Of a stretch of 20,255 bases of DNA, positions 8,546 to 15,708 are shown in pieces. The DNA comes from DATGUN01 sp035301285. GTDB taxonomy: Bacteria > Bacillota > Bacilli > Bacillales > Amphibacillaceae. Where the stretch lies: assembly GCA_035301285.1 (NCBI GenBank), contig DATGUN010000056.1, positions 1-20,255 on the forward strand, read 5' to 3'. Within the stretch, counting starts at the first letter, position 1. The number at the start of each line of letters is the position of its first letter. The position numbers were made by a program, and so were the translations under genes. A model generated the notes under the pieces. That model had not been told where the DNA came from and ran no database searches. It saw only the letters and a list, made by a program, of their open reading frames with translations.

Positions 8546-8917
8546 TTAAAAGTCAAAAATCGAATCACCGTTCGCCCCGTCATGATTTGTCAAATCGTTA
8601 TGTGTATCATGTTCCTTCTTGAGTGGATGGTTTGCTTGACCCGCATACTGTCCATCCTTGCCCTTTATCATGACATTGTATTCCGCTTCGGTCATATCAG
8701 GCGTTTGTTGGTGGTATTGCTCCATCACATCCTCACTGGAAGCGAGGCGCGTTTGATTTTCACCTGGATCATCCATTTCATTTTCCAGCAGTAATTCACA
8801 CATGAGCTTCACATTTCCGATATGTTGCCTGAATTCTGTTTTTGAAGGTGTCTTATTCTGTAAGGTTTGCAGTTCTTGCTGCATTTTGGAAATGATCGAA
8901 TCTCTGGAAACAGCCAT
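8546..8917 (-). CDS. ywdI: YwdI family protein (DUF5327-like)
   Basis: A 123-residue soluble protein of unknown function. The N-terminal half is helical, with a heptad-like pattern: MAVSRDSIISKMQQELQTLQ, then TEFRQHIGNVKLMCELLLEN. The second half is polar, acidic and probably disordered, ending in a DDPGENQTRL...HDTHNDLTNHDGANGDSIFDF-type tail, consistent with the YwdI family. The start at 8917 has an AAAGGAGATAATG ribosome binding site. A TG-T-TATACT extended -10 lies about 35 nt upstream. It heads a short operon with the DUF423 gene. The assignment rests on the N-terminal motif and on synteny. Confidence 0.75.
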   Translation of the reverse strand: MAVSRDSIISKMQQELQTLQNKTPSKTEFRQHIGNVKLMCELLLENEMDDPGENQTRLASSEDVMEQYHQQTPDMTEAEYNVMIKGKDGQYAGQANHPLKKEHDTHNDLTNHDGANGDSIFDF

Positions 8918-8951
8918 ATCATTATCTCCTTTTCGTCCAAATACTATCCTC

Positions 8952-8960
8952 AGTATAACA
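8952..8960 (-). promoter_or_regulatory. Extended -10 promoter of ywdI
   Basis: Minus-strand TG-T-TATACT (TATACT at 8957-8952, TG at 8960-8959), about 35 nt upstream of the ywdI start. No good -35 is visible. Confidence 0.5.
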
Positions 8961-8999
8961 CGGGAAGCCTAACCTTGGCTTGCCTTAAAGATGAGCACA

Positions 9000-9071
9000 C
9001 AAAAAGCTTTGGATAGCTGAAGTGCCCCAAAATTGTGTTGGCAGAGCACTGCTGTTATCCAAAGCTTTTTG
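9000..9071. repeat. Nested palindrome: terminator or small mobile repeat
   Basis: A perfect 16-bp inverted repeat, CAAAAAGCTTTGGATA (9000-9015) against its complement (9056-9071), encloses 40 nt that contain a second dyad: AGTGC (9021-9025)/GCACT (9046-9050) and, inside that, CCAA (9027-9030)/TTGG (9038-9041). The whole folds as one long hairpin or cruciform with T-runs on both sides. It begins 22 nt after the stop of the candidate small gene at 9093-9236, so it could be its terminator. Its length and nesting are also typical of a miniature inverted-repeat element. Sequence alone cannot decide. Confidence 0.7.
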
Positions 9072-9092
9072 CTTGAATGTCCACGTTTCCAA

Positions 9093-9236
9093 TCAATGAT
9101 GCTGGATTTCTCGTTCTTTATCTTCTTCCATTTGTTTTTCGACCATCCATTTTAAAAAGGCTATTTCTTCTTCTTTCAAAGCTCTACCAAGTTTTTCTTG
9201 CGTGTCGATTACCATATCATGTAGACTTCCCACCAT
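9093..9236 (-). CDS. Candidate 47-residue acidic helical protein
   Basis: Short open frame beginning MVGSLHDMVIDTQEKLGRAL and ending MEEDKEREIQHH. It is predicted to be one long charged amphipathic helix (EKLGRALKEEEIAFLKWMVEKQ). The composition is protein-like, rich in Glu and Lys, and unlike the shadow frames around it. A promoter-like TTGATG-17-CATAAT lies just upstream and the palindrome at 9000-9071 follows the stop by 22 nt, so it has the parts of an independent gene. The weak point is translation initiation: only GGGGG about 9 nt before ATG 9236, or GGGAAG about 11 nt before ATG 9215, which would give 40 residues starting MVIDTQEK. I do not recognise the family; the frame stays open upstream of the ATG. 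Confidence 0.5.
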   Translation of the reverse strand: MVGSLHDMVIDTQEKLGRALKEEEIAFLKWMVEKQMEEDKEREIQHH

Positions 9237-9278
9237 AAAATGATGCCCCCATAGAAGAAGTATTTTATCTGTGCTTCT

Positions 9279-9307
9279 ATTATGACGAATTTTATGGCAT
9301 ACATCAA
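9279..9307 (-). promoter_or_regulatory. Promoter-like sequence before the 47-codon ORF
   Basis: Minus-strand TTGATG (9307-9302), a 17-nt spacer and CATAAT (9284-9279). Transcription would begin near 9272 and reach the ATG at 9236 after about 36 nt. Confidence 0.4.
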
Positions 9308-9420
9308 CAGTAAACTGAAAATTTATGGAATGGCGTCCATTTCATCAGTCGATTCTGGTTCTCAGATGATGAATGGAGCCCACTCCAATACCGGCATCAT
9401 AGCGTTGCTTTCCTGAAAAA

Positions 9421-10995
9421 CTAGCTGCTGATTTTCGATTCGCCGGTCGATCGTTTTAACTGATTGAATTTGTCTTTATAGATGACATGCTCTCTTGCGA
9501 ATTTCGTCGGTGAATCAATCCCCGCTGCAGCAGCCATGTCAAATACACCTTGTCTGAGTGCCACCAAGTAATTGCAGACACGGTATTTCTTTTCCTCGAC
9601 ACTCAAACCTTGTTGTAATTTTGGATCTGTCGTTGCCACCCCAGCCGGACAATTATTTGTATGACAGACTTGCGCCATGATACAGCCGACACTGAGCATG
9701 AATCCGCGGGCAATATTGATCATATCTGCCCCCAAGGCCAGTGCCATGGCGATTTTATCCGGCGTGGCCAACTGCCCAGAAGCGATGATATGGGTCCGGT
9801 CGCGAATCCCATATGTCTTCAGTAAATCATCGAGCAATGGCAACGCTGCAAATGTAGGAAGTCCCACCGATTCCGCCAGCTCATAGTACGATGCACCTGT
9901 CCCTCCATTACCGCCGTCTATCGTAATGAAGTCTGGGACAATTCCTGTTTCTGCCATCGCCTTGACGTAGCTTTCCGCTTGTTCTTCATTGCCGATGACG
10001 ATTTTGGTACCGACCGGTTTCCCACCGATATCACGCAATCGTTCGACGAATTCAAGCAATCCTTCTGCATCATCAAACTCGCGGAAACGATTCGGGCTGT
10101 TGATGGTCACCCCAGGTTCAACTTTACGGATCTCGGCTATTTCCTCGGTTACCTTTTGCCCTTCCACGTGACCACCACGCGTTTTCGCTCCTTGTGCCAG
10201 CTTCAACTCAAACGCCTTGATCTGTTCGTTGTCACTTTTTTCCTTAAACGCTTCCCAAGAAAACTCCCCATCGATTGTCCGCACTCCGAACAAACCAGGA
10301 CTGACTTGCATGATCAGGTCGACATCCCCTTTTTCATGGTACGGGGAAATACTCCCTTCACCGGTGTTCATCCATGTCCCCCCTGCCATACCCAGGCCTT
10401 TGGATAGCGCGGTAATCGCATGATCACCCAATGAACCGAAACTCATCGCCGATTGGCCGATCAATCCTTTGATTTTAAAAGGCTGTCTGACCGTATCTTT
10501 TCCAAGGACAATGGCATTTTCATCTGTGAGATAATAAGGGTCTAGAACACCCTCTTCTTGATGTTCTTTACGACTTAACAGTTTTTCATTATCAATTTCA
10601 TAGAGTCGCGTTTTTATTTTCGGATCTTGATCGATTTGCATCTCGTCACGTTGACTTGGAAACATATGATTGACGATATATAATCCATCGTCGGTAAAGT
10701 CACGCTCTGATCCATAACCGATCATACGGCTGTTGTATTTCGCCGCTTTATACACATATTCGAATTCACGACGATTGAACGGTTTTCCCTCGTTATTATT
10801 GTTGAAGAGATATTGCCTGAACTCCGGGCCCGCTTTTTCAAAAATATAACGGATCCTTCCCAAAACCGGATAATTCCTCAATATGGAGTGTTGTTTTTGA
10901 CGTTGATCGAAAACATACACACGTAATATGATAGCGAGTGGAATAATAATGATGATTCCGATAATAACCAATAATGTAATGAGACTGATTTTCAT
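9421..10995 (-). CDS. yerD: Membrane-anchored glutamate-synthase-like FMN/Fe-S protein (YerD type)
   Basis: Stand-alone version of the FMN-binding synthase domain of GltB (GltB2/YerD family), 524 residues against about 525 for B. subtilis YerD. One N-terminal membrane helix (about 3-28, ISLITLLVIIGIIIIIPLAI) tethers it to the membrane. The FMN domain shows QSAMSFGSLG (181-190), TGEGSISPYHEKGD (211-224), the phosphate-binding ITIDGGNGGTGAS (357-369) and ASGQLATPDKIA (405-416). Cysteines 438, 444 and 449, spaced C-x5-C-x4-C in CIMAQVCHTNNCPAG, match the 3Fe-4S ligands of GltB. There is no amidotransferase or GltD partner, so full glutamate synthase activity is not expected; the physiological reaction is unknown. 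The start at 10995 has AAGGGGAG upstream; the 23-residue upstream extension is rejected because it runs into the terminator. Confidence 0.9.
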   Translation of the reverse strand: MKISLITLLVIIGIIIIIPLAIILRVYVFDQRQKQHSILRNYPVLGRIRYIFEKAGPEFRQYLFNNNNEGKPFNRREFEYVYKAAKYNSRMIGYGSERDFTDDGLYIVNHMFPSQRDEMQIDQDPKIKTRLYEIDNEKLLSRKEHQEEGVLDPYYLTDENAIVLGKDTVRQPFKIKGLIGQSAMSFGSLGDHAITALSKGLGMAGGTWMNTGEGSISPYHEKGDVDLIMQVSPGLFGVRTIDGEFSWEAFKEKSDNEQIKAFELKLAQGAKTRGGHVEGQKVTEEIAEIRKVEPGVTINSPNRFREFDDAEGLLEFVERLRDIGGKPVGTKIVIGNEEQAESYVKAMAETGIVPDFITIDGGNGGTGASYYELAESVGLPTFAALPLLDDLLKTYGIRDRTHIIASGQLATPDKIAMALALGADMINIARGFMLSVGCIMAQVCHTNNCPAGVATTDPKLQQGLSVEEKKYRVCNYLVALRQGVFDMAAAAGIDSPTKFAREHVIYKDKFNQLKRSTGESKISS

Positions 10996-11031
10996 ATGTC
11001 GTTCTCCCCTTACGATGTGGACTTTACCTTC

Positions 11032-11068
11032 TAAAAACAAGAATGGATCATCTATCTGATCCACTCTT
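11032..11068 (-). terminator. Terminator after the kinase/phasin-like operon
   Basis: On the minus strand a 12-bp stem (one G-U pair), AAGAGTGGATCA / TGATCCATTCTT, with a 6-nt loop is followed by GTTTTTAG. It lies 6 nt beyond the phasin-like stop and separates that operon from yerD. Confidence 0.75.
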
Positions 11069-11074
11069 GGTATA

Positions 11075-11374
11075 TCAATTATTTTCCAGTTTGCTTTCCA
11101 ATTCTGTGATGCGAGCTTTCAGTGCTTCGACTTCTTCTTCTGTTGCAACACCAAGATCAGATGCGATGTCTTGTGTTTTACCTTGTTGTGTTTCTTTCCA
11201 TTCCGCTTTTTTCAAAGCTCCTTTTTCGATGAAGTTATCCATGACTGTTCTAGCTTGTTCTTTCGTCAATTCATTTCTCTCGACAAGGTCGGAAAGTTTC
11301 GCTTCCAACTTTTCTTTGCCACTGACCGCCGCACCGAGTCCCAACAAAAATCCTTTACGTAAAAAATCACTCAT
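11075..11374 (-). CDS. Phasin-like small helical protein
   Basis: A 99-residue protein resembling the phasin / polyhydroxyalkanoate-synthesis-regulator-like family that is often annotated in Firmicutes. The glycine-rich, weakly hydrophobic N-terminus (FLRKGFLLGLGAAVSGKEKLEA) is followed by a charged helix (LSDLVERNELTKEQARTVMDNFIEKGALKK) and a C-terminal coiled-coil with regular hydrophobic spacing (TEEEVEALKARITELESKLENN), which suggests oligomerisation. The start at 11374 has a perfect AGGAGG ribosome binding site. It lies 13 bases after the AarF/UbiB-type kinase gene and ends in a terminator, so the two form a bicistronic unit. No PHA synthase is in the window, so a storage-granule role is not supported. 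The name reflects a family resemblance only. Confidence 0.75.
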   Translation of the reverse strand: MSDFLRKGFLLGLGAAVSGKEKLEAKLSDLVERNELTKEQARTVMDNFIEKGALKKAEWKETQQGKTQDIASDLGVATEEEVEALKARITELESKLENN

Positions 11375-11387
11375 TTGAGTCCACCTC

Positions 11388-13031
11388 CTATTTTTGTTTC
11401 TTGATCCATCTATAATGTTTCAAAAGCGTGATAACCAATACTAAAAATGATACCCCTGTCAATGTATAACCCATCATCAACATGTGCTTCGTCATCATGT
11501 CTGATAAAGTGTTCATAAATAAAGTTCCCATCACACCAATGATAAAACTAAACCCTTCGATAAGTAAATAAAAATGATGCTTGAATGTCAGAAATGTTTT
11601 CTCTTTATCCCATTTCAATCGGTCGCTATCATTCTTCAACCAGTCCAAGGTTGCCTGTGGGAGTGAAATGAGCGGTCGGATGGTTTCCTTTACCGCCTCT
11701 TTATAGATCGTGTAGGCCACATTTTTCGCATTTAACAGTTCCTTGATTTTCGGTTGGGCCCATTCCTTGATATCCATATCCGGATAAAGACTGATCAGGA
11801 TACCATATATGATTGAAATGGCTCGCCCGAGATACGCATAGTCAGCCGACAGCTGAATCGGTTGGTCTTTCACGAAAACACGTATATCTTCTTTGATTTG
11901 ATTCATGACATGTGCATCCGCGATATCGAATGTCCCGTTTTTATAAAGGTCAACGGTTTGTTTCAACACTTTTTTAAGCGTTTCTTTATCCGCATTCGGG
12001 AGGACGAAATCCATCTCTTCCAAGGCAGCCAGAACGGTATCATAGTCTTCGGTCACCAGTCCACGGACAAGCCGTTTGAAATGTTGTATATCTTGTTCTC
12101 GGATGACACCGATCATTCCGAAATCCAGAATGACGACCGTTCCATCGTTTTGGACCAGCAAATTTCCCGCGTGTGGATCGGCATGAAAATTACCCGGTGC
12201 CAAAAACTGATCGATATAGAAGTCGAATAACCGTTTTGCTACCATCTTCGGATCGATTTGATGGCTCTCAAAAAAAGCCACGTCGGTTACCTTCGCACCG
12301 GATATCCATTCCATCACAAGCACCTTGTTTGTACAAAGCATATCATAATAATCTGGTATCCGGATGCCTCTATAACCTTCATACCTTTCCCTGAAATACT
12401 TGGCATATGACAGTTCCTGTTCAAAATCCAGTTCCCTATCCATGACATATATCAATTCACGGTATAAGGCTTTCAGATCCGACTGTTTGCCAAAAGAAGT
12501 CAAAACGGAAATCAGCCAAAAGACCATTTTCAGCGCTTTGAAATCCTTATGGAAGATCTCTTGGACCCGTTTCCGCTGTACCTTGACCGCGACCTCGGAT
12601 CCATCTCTTAACGTGGCATGATATACTTCACCGATCGAAGCGGATGCAATGGGTGCTTCACTGATTTGGGAAAGATATGTATCCAATGTATTTCCCCATT
12701 CTTCCTCCATCAATTCCTTCGCATATGTAAATGAACCGGCAGGTACTTTATCAACCAGACCGCTCAATTCCCGGATAAAAACATCCGGCATAAAATCGGT
12801 TCGTGTACTTAAAAATTGTCCGACCTTGATGAGGACGCCACCAAGATGAACGGCCTTCTTGCGATATTCAATCGCCTGTTTGACAAGGAGCGCATCCCAC
12901 TTTTCCCGTGTCGGCCCATCCCACACCCTGTGTCTTATATAGAAAAGGTATATTTGAAAAATGAATTTCAATGTCATCCATACGATGACAATATAGCGGT
13001 AAAGTCTATTGTATTTCAATGTATTCCCCAC
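11388..13031 (-). CDS. AarF/ABC1/UbiB atypical kinase, membrane-bound
   Basis: UbiB/ABC1-family protein kinase-like ATPase of about 547 residues. Family motifs are present: KVGQFLSTR (69-77, the KxGQ motif), the Ala/Ser-rich nucleotide loop PIASASIGEVYHA (127-139) in place of a P-loop, VAVK with Lys150, the catalytic NFHADPHAGN (281-290) and metal-binding DFG (303-305). Two hydrophobic helices at the C-terminus (about 480-505 and 515-540) anchor it, followed by a basic HYRWIKKQK tail. Known members support quinone or lipid metabolism; no quinone biosynthesis gene is adjacent, so the substrate is unknown. GTG 13031 is chosen because GAGGTG lies 6 nt upstream; GTG 13040 is the other option. It is followed closely by the phasin-like gene. 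Confidence 0.9.
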   Translation of the reverse strand: MGNTLKYNRLYRYIVIVWMTLKFIFQIYLFYIRHRVWDGPTREKWDALLVKQAIEYRKKAVHLGGVLIKVGQFLSTRTDFMPDVFIRELSGLVDKVPAGSFTYAKELMEEEWGNTLDTYLSQISEAPIASASIGEVYHATLRDGSEVAVKVQRKRVQEIFHKDFKALKMVFWLISVLTSFGKQSDLKALYRELIYVMDRELDFEQELSYAKYFRERYEGYRGIRIPDYYDMLCTNKVLVMEWISGAKVTDVAFFESHQIDPKMVAKRLFDFYIDQFLAPGNFHADPHAGNLLVQNDGTVVILDFGMIGVIREQDIQHFKRLVRGLVTEDYDTVLAALEEMDFVLPNADKETLKKVLKQTVDLYKNGTFDIADAHVMNQIKEDIRVFVKDQPIQLSADYAYLGRAISIIYGILISLYPDMDIKEWAQPKIKELLNAKNVAYTIYKEAVKETIRPLISLPQATLDWLKNDSDRLKWDKEKTFLTFKHHFYLLIEGFSFIIGVMGTLFMNTLSDMMTKHMLMMGYTLTGVSFLVLVITLLKHYRWIKKQK

Positions 13032-13081
13032 TGCTAGCACCTCAATATTTAACCTACCCGTTTATAAGGGGTTTTCAAACT

Positions 13082-13090
13082 ACTATACCA
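13082..13090 (-). promoter_or_regulatory. Extended -10 promoter of the kinase gene, within a palindrome
   Basis: Minus-strand TG-G-TATAGT (13090-13082). It sits inside a short perfect dyad TACTAT-ACC-ATAGTA (13081-13095), so a repressor could cover the -10. No strong -35 was found. Confidence 0.4.
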
Positions 13091-13189
13091 TAGTATGTAT
13101 TCAAAACCACAAATCATTCCGATGATTTCCTGACACTCAAAAACATGTGGAGAACCATTATCACATATAACATCAAGCCGATTTTTATT

Positions 13190-13218
13190 TGGCAAATGAT
13201 CGATGAACACCTATAATA
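13190..13218 (+). promoter_or_regulatory. SigA promoter of the yjiH-like gene
   Basis: TTGGCA (13190-13195), a 17-nt spacer and TATAAT (13213-13218): one mismatch to consensus in the -35 and a perfect -10. Transcription should start near 13225, giving a leader of about 98 nt before the ATG at 13323. No riboswitch fold was recognised in that leader. Confidence 0.7.
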
Positions 13219-13322
13219 TATGAAATACCTTTATATTTGTTGGTACCCCTTTGGAATATCATACGACAACATTGTGCAGGCATAGAATAGATAGAGACGA
13301 CATATCGAAAAGGAGCGAGAAC

Positions 13323-14666
13323 ATGAAAAAACCTGCATTAAGCGACCATCTCCGTTTTATCATTCCATCATTGATAGGTGTATTCATATTTATGGTCCCC
13401 GTTAAAACAAGTGATGGTTTTACGATTCCAGTTGCGATCCTTGCTGACTGGATACAAGATTTACTGGCGGATCAGCTGTCATTCATCATGATGGTCATCA
13501 TCGTCATTACAGCCATCATGACCGTCATCGCACGCCTATTGGGTAAAGATGGCTTCCGAAAAACACCTTTTTTCCATAACTTATTTTACGTCAGCCCATT
13601 TTGGACAATCACACGGGTTCTGGCAGCCGTTTTCAGTATGATGGTTTTCTTTGAATGGGGTCCGGAAGCCATATACGGTGCAGATACAGGTGGCCAATTA
13701 TTGGATGACTTATTACATGTATTATTTGCTGTATTCTTGTTTGCCGGATTGGCACTGCCATTGTTGATGAACTTTGGGCTGCTGGAATTGTTCGGCACAT
13801 TGATGACCAAGATCATGCGCCCATTATTCAAGTTACCCGGCAGATCTTCCATCGATTCACTTGCCTCATGGATCGGCGACGGGACAATCGGGGTTTTGCT
13901 GACAAGCAAACAGTATGAAGATGGGTATTACACAAAGCGTGAAGCGGCTGTCATCGGAACGACTTTCTCTGTCGTATCCATTACATTCACACTTGTCGTC
14001 ATCGAAAAGGTCGATCTCGGCAATATGTTCGTCCCTTTTTACATGACCGTTCTCATTGCTGGCTTTGTCGCGGCTCTCATCATGCCACGTATACCGCCTT
14101 TATCGCGTAAAGAGGATACATATATCAAGGAAGCAGCCGGCACCGTTGATGAAACACTGCCACCGGGACATAATTCATTGACATACGGCTACAAACAAGC
14201 CATTGAACGCAGTCAAAAAGAACGCAGCGTATATAAATTCATCAAAGAAGGATTCCAAAACGTATTGGACATGTGGATGGGTGTCGCTCCGATCGTCATG
14301 GCTTTTGGCCTGATTGCCTTGATCATTGCTGAGTATACACCGGTATTCCAATGGTTGGGCGTCCCGTTCATTCCACTGCTTGAATGGATGCAAGTGCCGA
14401 ATGCCGTTGAAGCTTCCGAAACATTATTGGTCGGGTTCGCGGATATGTTCTTGCCCGCAATCATCGGTTCATCGATCGAATCGGAAATGACCCGCTTTAT
14501 TGTTGCAGCACTTTCTGTCACTCAATTGATCTACATGTCTGAAGTCGGTGGGCTGTTGCTCGGGTCGAAAGTGCCTGTATCGTTCAGAGACTTATTTGTC
14601 ATCTTTATTTTACGGACAATCGTAACATTACCTGTCATCGTGCTGATTGCCCATATCCTATTTTAG
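13323..14666 (+). CDS. yjiH: YjiH family membrane protein with nucleoside-recognition (Gate) domains
   Basis: Polytopic membrane protein of 447 residues in the YjiH / Gate-domain group, related to nucleoside transporters and spore maturation proteins SpmA/B. The transported substrate is not known. Gate-like segments are visible: LLMNFGLLELFGTLMTKIMRPLF with the following SIDSLASWIGDGTIGVLLTSKQY (about 170-220), and the C-terminal MGVAPIVMAFGLIALIIAEYTPVF and FADMFLPAIIGSSIESEMTRFIVAALSVTQLIYMSEVGGLL. About nine to ten membrane helices are apparent. The start at 13323 is preceded by AAAGGAGCG; the 24 upstream in-frame codons lack a start context. It is monocistronic behind its own promoter and convergent with the siderophore permease genes (19-base gap). 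B. subtilis YjiH-like proteins have no settled role. Confidence 0.85.
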   Translation: MKKPALSDHLRFIIPSLIGVFIFMVPVKTSDGFTIPVAILADWIQDLLADQLSFIMMVIIVITAIMTVIARLLGKDGFRKTPFFHNLFYVSPFWTITRVLAAVFSMMVFFEWGPEAIYGADTGGQLLDDLLHVLFAVFLFAGLALPLLMNFGLLELFGTLMTKIMRPLFKLPGRSSIDSLASWIGDGTIGVLLTSKQYEDGYYTKREAAVIGTTFSVVSITFTLVVIEKVDLGNMFVPFYMTVLIAGFVAALIMPRIPPLSRKEDTYIKEAAGTVDETLPPGHNSLTYGYKQAIERSQKERSVYKFIKEGFQNVLDMWMGVAPIVMAFGLIALIIAEYTPVFQWLGVPFIPLLEWMQVPNAVEASETLLVGFADMFLPAIIGSSIESEMTRFIVAALSVTQLIYMSEVGGLLLGSKVPVSFRDLFVIFILRTIVTLPVIVLIAHILF

Positions 14667-14685
14667 AAGTTGCTTATAGCCCTCA

Positions 14686-15708
14686 TCAAAAATGCTGGTT
14701 GTCCTTTCTTTTCAGAAGATAAATGAAGTAAGGTGCACCGATGAGGGCAACCATGATGCCAGCTGGAATGCCATCAGGGTCGATCAGGTTTCTTCCGATT
14801 GTATCGGCCAATAACAGGAGCCAACCTCCCAAGAGTACAGCAACAGGCATAAACAACTGTGCGCGCTGTCCGACAAGGGCTCTGGCGATATGTGGAGCCA
14901 TCAGGCCGATAAACGCGATACCGCCCGATACAGATACAGCTGAAGCGGCTAGTGCAACGGCGATAATGAGCATGATGATCCGTTCTTTTTCAATCGCCAA
15001 CCCGACTCCAATCGCAGCAGGTTCACTGAGTTGCATGATATTCAGCTTATTGGCTCGGTAAAATGCGATTGGGACAAAGATAATCAACCACGGAAGCAAT
15101 GCCCATATAAACGGCCAATCCGTCCCCCAAATATTACCGGCAAGCCATTTGGCAATGAAGTCGACTTTTTCCCTTTCCGAAGAGGAAATCAACACGACCA
15201 TCAGACCGGATAAGGCAAGGGAAAACCCAACACCGGTAATGATCAATTTGACAGGTTGCATGCCCCTTTTGCGATCATAGGAAAACAGATAGATGCATGC
15301 CGCTGTCATAAACGCACCGATTATAGCTGCAACAGGCAGCAGAAATGAAAAATGACCGACATCAATCGGGAAGAATAAAAAGAAAACGGCTACTGCGACT
15401 CCGGCCCCGGAATTGATTCCGATGATACCCGGGTCGGCAAGGTCATTTCGTGTGATCCCTTGCAATATGGCTCCCGACAGAGCTAATGCCATGCCAGACA
15501 GCACCGTAATGATCAGACGCGGCAACCGGACAGAGTACAGGATAAACGATTCTTTAAAATCGCCATTCCCAAGAAGCGTGGGCAAGATACGGCTATAATT
15601 TATTTTTGAGTACCCGGTGCTGATGCTGATAATGATCGTTCCAATCAACAACAGGCACAGCACAATCATCGTCACACGTTGTTTTTTGACTATAGAAGGA
15701 TGCATCAT
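14686..15708 (-). CDS. FecCD-family iron-siderophore ABC permease (second subunit)
   Basis: Inner-membrane subunit of an iron(III)-siderophore importer, 340 residues with about nine to ten helices, the usual BtuC/FecCD size. Seen: N-terminal helix (about 12-30), the SVRLPRLIITVLSGMALALSGAILQGITRNDLADPGIIGINSGAG segment typical of the family (53-97) and the cytoplasmic coupling region GGIAFIGLMAPHIARALVG (about 263-281), which docks with the ATPase. It overlaps the upstream permease gene by four bases (ATGA) and is therefore co-translated with it. The closest B. subtilis analogue by organisation is the YfiZ-YfhA pair for hydroxamate/citrate siderophores. The exact siderophore cannot be read from the sequence. 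Confidence 0.93.
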   Translation of the reverse strand: MMHPSIVKKQRVTMIVLCLLLIGTIIISISTGYSKINYSRILPTLLGNGDFKESFILYSVRLPRLIITVLSGMALALSGAILQGITRNDLADPGIIGINSGAGVAVAVFFLFFPIDVGHFSFLLPVAAIIGAFMTAACIYLFSYDRKRGMQPVKLIITGVGFSLALSGLMVVLISSSEREKVDFIAKWLAGNIWGTDWPFIWALLPWLIIFVPIAFYRANKLNIMQLSEPAAIGVGLAIEKERIIMLIIAVALAASAVSVSGGIAFIGLMAPHIARALVGQRAQLFMPVAVLLGGWLLLLADTIGRNLIDPDGIPAGIMVALIGAPYFIYLLKRKDNQHF

